Shown piece after piece: positions 58,816-64,000 of a stretch of 64,000 nucleotides of DNA. Made by a program: the position numbers and the translations under genes. Position 1 is the first letter of the stretch. Each line of letters begins with the position of its first letter. The notes under the pieces are model-generated. The model was not told the DNA's origin. It worked only from the letters and a program-made list of their open reading frames with translations, and did no database searches. The DNA comes from Eledone cirrhosa (Eukaryota > Mollusca > Cephalopoda > Octopoda > Eledonidae): assembly GCA_964016885.1 (NCBI GenBank), contig OZ024742.1, positions 115,315,439 through 115,379,438 of the forward strand, read 5' to 3'.

Positions 58816-58892
<77 letters not shown>

Positions 58893-58912
58893 GTGTGCGT
58901 CCGTGTGTGTGT
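58816..58912. repeat. (TA)n then (TG)n microsatellite
   Basis: TA to 58845, TG to about 58910. Confidence 0.96.
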
Positions 58913-59284
58913 AGCATATGTATATACATGTACGTATGTCTATATGCATGTATTTATATGAATATGCGTGTGTGTGCGCAGATATACGTATGACCGGGTA
59001 TGTGATTGGTTAGGCTATATACTCATGTAAGTGTGTATCTGTTTCTACGTATTGATGTGTGCACGTATTTTGATGTGTATGTGCATGTTTGTATATCTGA
59101 ATCTGTGTGTACATGCATTTTTTCCATTATCTTAAGTCAGCCACACTTTCATTTTTAATAGATATTCATTTGAAATATTATAGCCAAAACGTAACAATTT
59201 CCTCTCATCAGCGTAATGGTCGTTTCTGTTAAATTCGTCTACTTTCCTGAAACATTTGGTTTATTATGTAAACAAAAAAATTAT
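58913..59284. other. degenerate TG/TA-rich stretch, no gene
   Basis: Many 'TATGTGTG'-like words; otherwise nothing. Confidence 0.5.
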
Positions 59285-59423
<139 letters not shown>

Positions 59424-60299
59424 TTTGGGGAGGTATATGGATAGATAGATGAGAGCGAAAGATTTAAATGTGTCGAAGTCAGTTTTCCAGAATATGTCCA
59501 AATGGATTTTCATATTATAGCTCAGATTACAATGAAGGTGACAGGGCCTAAATCCTTTTCAACATCTTATCAGGTATGCGAGCTTGTATGTACTTATACA
59601 CATCCACACTGTTTCCAGATGTCCCGAGATCCATCTATACACACGTATTCCTGGGTTCGCAGGGAATGGGTGGTAAAGTAGGCATAGGTTTAGAGGGCGA
59701 GGCATAACAGTAAAAATCATAAACGCTAGAAAATGTAAAATCTAAGATGATATTATATTTAAAATATGTGCAGAAAAAGATCTTAAATAAAATGCTTAGT
59801 GTGAGGTGAGGCAAGTGGCTTTAGTTGTCGAGTTGTGATACTTTGTGCGATTGAAGTCTTTCTGGGTGCGTTTGTATTAGTATCGACAACAACACCAACC
59901 TCAACGACCTCCACTACCAGCGGGGTGAAGGTCAGTATTTAGACATTGATTTTTGTAGTGACGATAAAATGAATAAAATAAAAATAATTAAGGGAGAATT
60001 GAGTAATATACTTGGGCGGAAGGGATAGAAATTAATGGAGAGAAAAAGAGAGAGTATCTGATAGAAATAGGGGCAATGTAGTACAAATGGAACACCAGGA
60101 AGCAGAGTTTCAAACCTTATAGTGTGAGGAAAGTTTCCGTCCTTAGGGGAAGACCAGTACCTAAGAATTAATGCTAATCTATTAATTATTTGTGTTCCAT
60201 GTCTGAGTATCTCAATGTTCTAACTCACACACATACTACAAATACTTGAACCCTATCCATCCGGGTTTACTTCTCGAACTATGGACCAAATAAATTAGT
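59424..60299. other. no recognisable gene
   Basis: Mixed-composition DNA without motif or repeat that I can identify. Confidence 0.5.
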
Positions 60300-61670
60300 A
60301 TGGGGTCCTGTCCAATTACACGTTCAATATCAGTTCAGAATGAGAAGTTTGTTTACGTTTATTGATCCCATTACCGGTGTGGTGGTGATATACCACTCGT
60401 CCTTGAAGCTCACCGACGATGCTCCTATTTCGAGATTGGGGTAGTGACGTGGTACTGATACACTGGATATTCCCCCAAGCATTTATAGTCAAGCAATGAC
60501 GACACGACGTTTCTGCAGTTATGTAATCGGGTCGACACCCGTGTATTGACTTTGGGATGTCTAATTGGTAGACTGGAGTCACTGGCCAAGATTACTTTAT
60601 ATGGTCACTAAGGAAGTCAGGGTTTGCCGGGACAATCTCAGACTAATTGTTATCCCGGTCTGTAATATTTTGGGTTCCTCTAGTATTTGTTGGCATCGCT
60701 CTCAAGTTCCTTAGCCTATTATTATAGATGCTAGCTATGTGTCGGTTAAAGCTGTGTGTGGTGGTGTATGAGAGGGGATTCCTACCGTTACTTTGTTCCG
60801 AAATGACGGAATCTATGCAACATCCATTTTGAGAATATATTTACCTGCGTTGGGCCTCTAAGGGGTCATGTACCACCTTGCAAAATTGCTCTTGGAGCGT
60901 CTGAGTACGAGAGCCATATAGTGCACCAATTGAAAATATTTCGGTCTCTGAGAGCCCCGTGAAAGCTTCTATCTTGTGCCTTAAAAGATATATAGGCCAG
61001 GCTGGTCTGATGTCCCATGGAGTGTGTTGGATTGCACCAGGCCTTCTTTATGCTCAGTTCTACTGCTAGGTGGTTGGTTTGGGGTGGCATCTGGCCGTTG
61101 CGGAGTTTCCTTCTTAATTTGCGTAAGTAAGAATATCCCATCCATATCCGATTCTTGAGTAGATTCACTGGAACACATATTGTTATCGAAGTTGTTGAGT
61201 CTATCACCTCTGGTCCAGAGGTCCCCACCGAAACTGATCAATATTTTCCTAGAAGCGTGGGTAATGTATGTTTAATCGCGGTAAAGGTTGATGTTTCTTT
61301 TCGGGAATATAAGGGCGTTCTTTAAATCTACCAGCGAGATGGAAGTGTATTACTTAGCAATATCCAGTTGACCAAGCTAGTTTTATTCTTGGTTAAATCA
61401 AAATGAAAAAAAGTATTCCGTCCTACACGCTTAGTCTGGTGATGTAGTTCATTAGGCTCCTCGGGAGATCTCAACCACTGAAAGGGGCTGCAAGAAAATT
61501 TAATCTCCGAGGTGATGGATATTATTTCATGAACAAGTGTTTCCAATAACCAATTATGGGGAGGATTCCTCCTTAACCTCAACAGGTACAACAATTTGTT
61601 TGATTCTCTATCGCATTTATCATCATGTCTTCCCGGATCGAAATGGAACACCCTCGACCGCATCTTTTGG
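60300..61670 (-). other. unidentified higher-GC block with minus-strand open frames
   Basis: About 1.4 kb with clearly higher GC and open frames of 88, 120 and 111 residues on the minus strand (60316-60582, 60866-61228, 61328-61663). Their translations show no reverse transcriptase, nuclease, transposase or zinc-finger motif that I recognise, and no second copy in the window. It may be a decayed mobile element or captured sequence. I assign no function. Confidence 0.35.
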
Positions 61671-62245
61671 ATGAGCGTATCAATATTTGCAATGTAAAGG
61701 CTAGTGAACTATGATATGCCAGTTAGTGGAATATCCTTTCGTGATAAAGGGGGAGTAATGTTTCCACCGTGACCTAATTCTGCTGCAGCAGGAAGCGCTC
61801 AACAAATTACGGAGCTAATATTTGGTAGAATGTGTGTTAATTAATCATCGACACTGGTGCATGCAAGATAGAGCAATTAACGAAGTATAGAAGTAGTTCT
61901 GCTTACTCCAGAACGTAATTATAATTATGAACTACATCTCACCAGGCTAGAAATTATTTCATTTATTAATTGAATAATCGCTGGTGTATATGTTACGATG
62001 ATAGCCGTTAGGCAAAAGTTTCGGTCGCTACCCTATTTCGTGAGATATTGACTTTGACGCACAGGCTTGGGTGGTTTGCGCTACAATGTCTCCTGTGTTA
62101 CTCATCACGTTTATTCAGTGCAGGCTGAAGAGCGGTTCCGGTCCTCACAAGCGTAATGGTGCTAGACGCTATTACTAAGTAAATTTCAAGTCCTGAGGTT
62201 GTTGGTGAATTATTATAAAAGCAAACACAGAAATACAAAATAAAT
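61671..62245. other. no recognisable gene
   Basis: Intermediate GC, no motif found; borders a SINE. Confidence 0.45.
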
Positions 62246-62436
62246 AATTGTTTCTACTTTTGGCACAAGGCCAGCAATAATCCAGTACATTACTGGTACT
62301 TTATTTTATCGAGCCCGTAAGGATGAAAGGCAAAGTTAACCTCGGCGGGATTTGAACTCAGATCATAAAGAGACGTAACTCTATGCTTCAAAGCATGGTG
62401 TCCGACTCTCTACCGATACTGCCAATCCACCGCCCA
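62246..62436 (-). mobile_element. cephalopod tRNA-derived SINE, full length, minus orientation
   Basis: Same family and orientation as 46769-46953: A-box-like head 'GCAGTATCGGTAGAGAG', B box 'GAGTTCAAATCCCGCC' (62359-62344), then 'TTAACTTTGCC', 'TACGGGCTCGATAAAATAAA' and the tail '..TAGAAACAATTATT'. Differs from the first copy at roughly one base in twelve, so it is an independent insertion. Confidence 0.9.
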
Positions 62437-62705
62437 CCACTATACAAAATAAATAATGCTATTAGGTTCACTCTAAGATGGTAGCTAGATGAAATAGAGA
62501 TGAAGGTATCGGTCTTTAACCTTTCTTTAGGAGATACAGTTTAAAGAAGAGGAAAAAACATGTTTACAGGAAAAATATTGTTAAAATTACATTTGACTGA
62601 GGTGGGAGCTAATTTTAAAATGAAAGAAAGTCGTCTTTGCAACAGAAATGAGACGCGTATATGTGGTGGTGGTGGTAGGGTGTGTGTATGTAAGTGTATG
62701 TGTCC
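62437..62705. other. short unique interval, no gene
   Basis: Nothing recognised. Confidence 0.4.
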
Positions 62706-62706
62706 A

Positions 62707-62707
62707 A

Positions 62708-62777
<70 letters not shown>

Positions 62778-62793
62778 AAGAAGAAGAAGAAGA
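62707..62793. repeat. (AAT)n then (GAA)n microsatellite
   Basis: AAT to about 62749, GAA to about 62793. No LINE tail abuts it, unlike the AAT tracts at 28-33 kb. Confidence 0.96.
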
Positions 62794-62941
62794 AATTATA
62801 TTTTTTTTTATATATTTTTTATATATTTATATTTTTTCAGAAAAGTACGTCTCTTCGTATTTATGATAATGATAATAATTCTTTTTTTTTTTTCACAGTG
62901 TTTTCATTCCAGTATTTTATAACATATTTCTATTCATGCAA

Positions 62942-62991
62942 ACACACATACACACACACACAACAACATACCCCCCCCCCCATATATATAA
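62942..62991. repeat. CA, C-run and TA mixture
   Basis: CA repeat, about ten C, then a short TA run, just before the 63-kb PLE. Confidence 0.85.
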
Positions 62992-63009
62992 CGAAAGAAG
63001 TGTGGTAAG

Positions 63010-64000
63010 GAACCAGGTGGACCGCAACGCACCAGAGTTCAAGTCCAGAAATAGCCATCGAAACTGCTTGAGCTCTCATGGTTCAGGAATATTGAGGACA
63101 AACGAGACACAAAATGTATCCAGATTGACATAGAGAATTACTATGCATCTATTACTTTACCGCTCCTTACGGCCGCCTTGGACGTTGGCGATACACTCAC
63201 GCCCATCACTGACCAGGAAATACAGATCATTCTCCACGCCAGGAAGACAGTCCTACTTTTCGACAACTCCAAGTGGATAAAGAGACCTCCCGACTTCCCC
63301 TTCGATGTCAGTATGGGCGCGACAGATTCGGCCGAGGTCACAGATCTTATAGGATTATTCCTACTATTTAAACTCACCGAAATGTTTGCTGCATTCGGCG
63401 GTGGATTGTACCGGGATGATGGGCTCCTCACCCTCAAAGGGTACAACCCCAGTAGTACAGACCGAGTCAATTTCCCGGACGTTACCCTTAACCTCGAAAA
63501 TGATTTGTACATACAGGAAATCAAACGACAACCTGCACTACATCCACCGCCGCTCTAACCATCCTAGAAACATCACCAATAACGTGGTTAAAATCATGTC
63601 CCTCCGCATATCTCGTTTGTCCGCTAATGAGCAGATATTCGATGAACACACGCCTCATTACAACCAGGCCCTCAAGCAAAGTCGCCTCGGGGAGGAAATA
63701 TCCTTTTATCCAGCCTCCCCTACCAGAACCAGCAGGCGACACTGCCGCTCACGCAACGTAACGTGGTTAAATCCTCCCTATAATGCCGAGGTGGCAACAC
63801 CTATCGGGAAAATCTTCTTTAGATTCCTCGAAAAACACATCCCACTACAACACCGCTACCACAACATAATCAATAAAAACACCACCAAACTCTCCTACAG
63901 CACCACACCTAACTTCGCACAAAACTTCGTCTCCTCAAACAACAAAAAACTCAACCCCTATGAAAGAAATAACCTAGACATCAGTGGAGAGCCGACCAGG
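63010..64000 (+). pseudogene. Penelope-like element P1, RT region, runs off right edge
   Basis: From about 63060 the plus strand reads 'LSSHGSGILRTNETQNVSRLT' in one frame and, one base over, 'CIQIDIENYYASITLPLLTA' (motif A, 63115-63170). Then 63178-63558: 'ILHARKTVLLFDNSKWIKRP', 'FPFDVSMGATDSAEVTDLIG' (motif B), 'GGGLYRDDGLLTL' (motif C, DD intact), a deletion after 'SSTDR', 'FPDVTLNLENDLY', and a frameshift at about 63515 beyond which 'IHRRSNHPRNITNNVVKIMS', 'PYNAEVATPIGKIFFRFLEK' and 'KLSYSTTPNF' continue to the edge. Same subfamily as the 2.0-3.0 kb copy. The RT core is the best preserved of the P1 set. Confidence 0.85.

Overview
This window looks like non-genic, repeat-saturated DNA of a coleoid cephalopod mollusc (octopus or squid type). 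The evidence is two copies of the tRNA-derived SINE typical of these genomes, very long (TA)n, (CA)n and (TAA)n tracts, and a dense mix of Penelope-like elements (PLEs) and non-LTR retrotransposons. I see no host protein-coding gene, tRNA or rRNA. Almost every recognisable coding stretch is a broken retroelement.

Layout. 0-2 kb: apurinic-type LINE endonuclease on the minus strand, running off the left edge. 2-14.5 kb: five PLE bodies, including a 2.85-kb element with two 284-bp direct repeats (pLTRs), each carrying a hammerhead ribozyme, and a 1.7-kb palindrome of PLE 3' ends. 14.5-25 kb: mostly featureless AT-rich DNA, but with a perfect 141-bp palindrome at 16.45 kb that encodes a complete hammerhead on both strands. 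25-28 kb: two LINE endonuclease relics. 28-36.3 kb: four RLE-type (R4/Dong-like) LINE copies plus a tail fragment, strung along (TAA)n microsatellites; one keeps its 5' end, which folds with HDV-ribozyme topology. 36.3-38.9 kb: minus-strand LINE RT remnants. 40.5-46.4 kb: three PLE copies, one with an uninterrupted 388-residue RT/GIY-YIG reading frame. 46.5-54 kb: SINEs, a direct-plus-inverted duplication, a possible retrozyme-like element, tandem pLTR-like units and a CA-rich 3'-UTR-like tract. 55-64 kb: LINE relic, two more PLE copies, a SINE and an unidentified higher-GC block.

For reference I group the PLEs by sequence: P1 (RT with a 'MG(S/A)xDSA(D/E)V' motif B and 'YRDDGL' motif C, then a cysteine-rich GIY-YIG domain: 2.0-3.0, 5.0-5.4, 7.4-10.2, 43.3-44.4, 50.0, 57.6-58.6 and 63.0-64.0 kb); P2 ('RYVDD', 'TYIGETARS': 12.3-14.4, 40.6-41.3 and 44.7-46.4 kb); P3 ('FYVGSTTRPL': 6.5-7.4 and the 10.3-12.1 kb palindrome). 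These labels are mine.

The common thread is self-cleaving RNA. Three sites satisfy the hammerhead core (CUGANGA, GAAA, UH plus stem I pairing) and about seven more retain CUGANGA-hairpin-GAAA at PLE 3' ends or pLTR-like repeats, several with unusually long stem II hairpins. Hammerheads in PLEs are known; the diversity here, the two-strand palindromic version and the RT-less repeat-flanked unit at 48.4-49.9 kb are what deserve attention. All assignments were made by eye from motifs; no database search or folding program was run.
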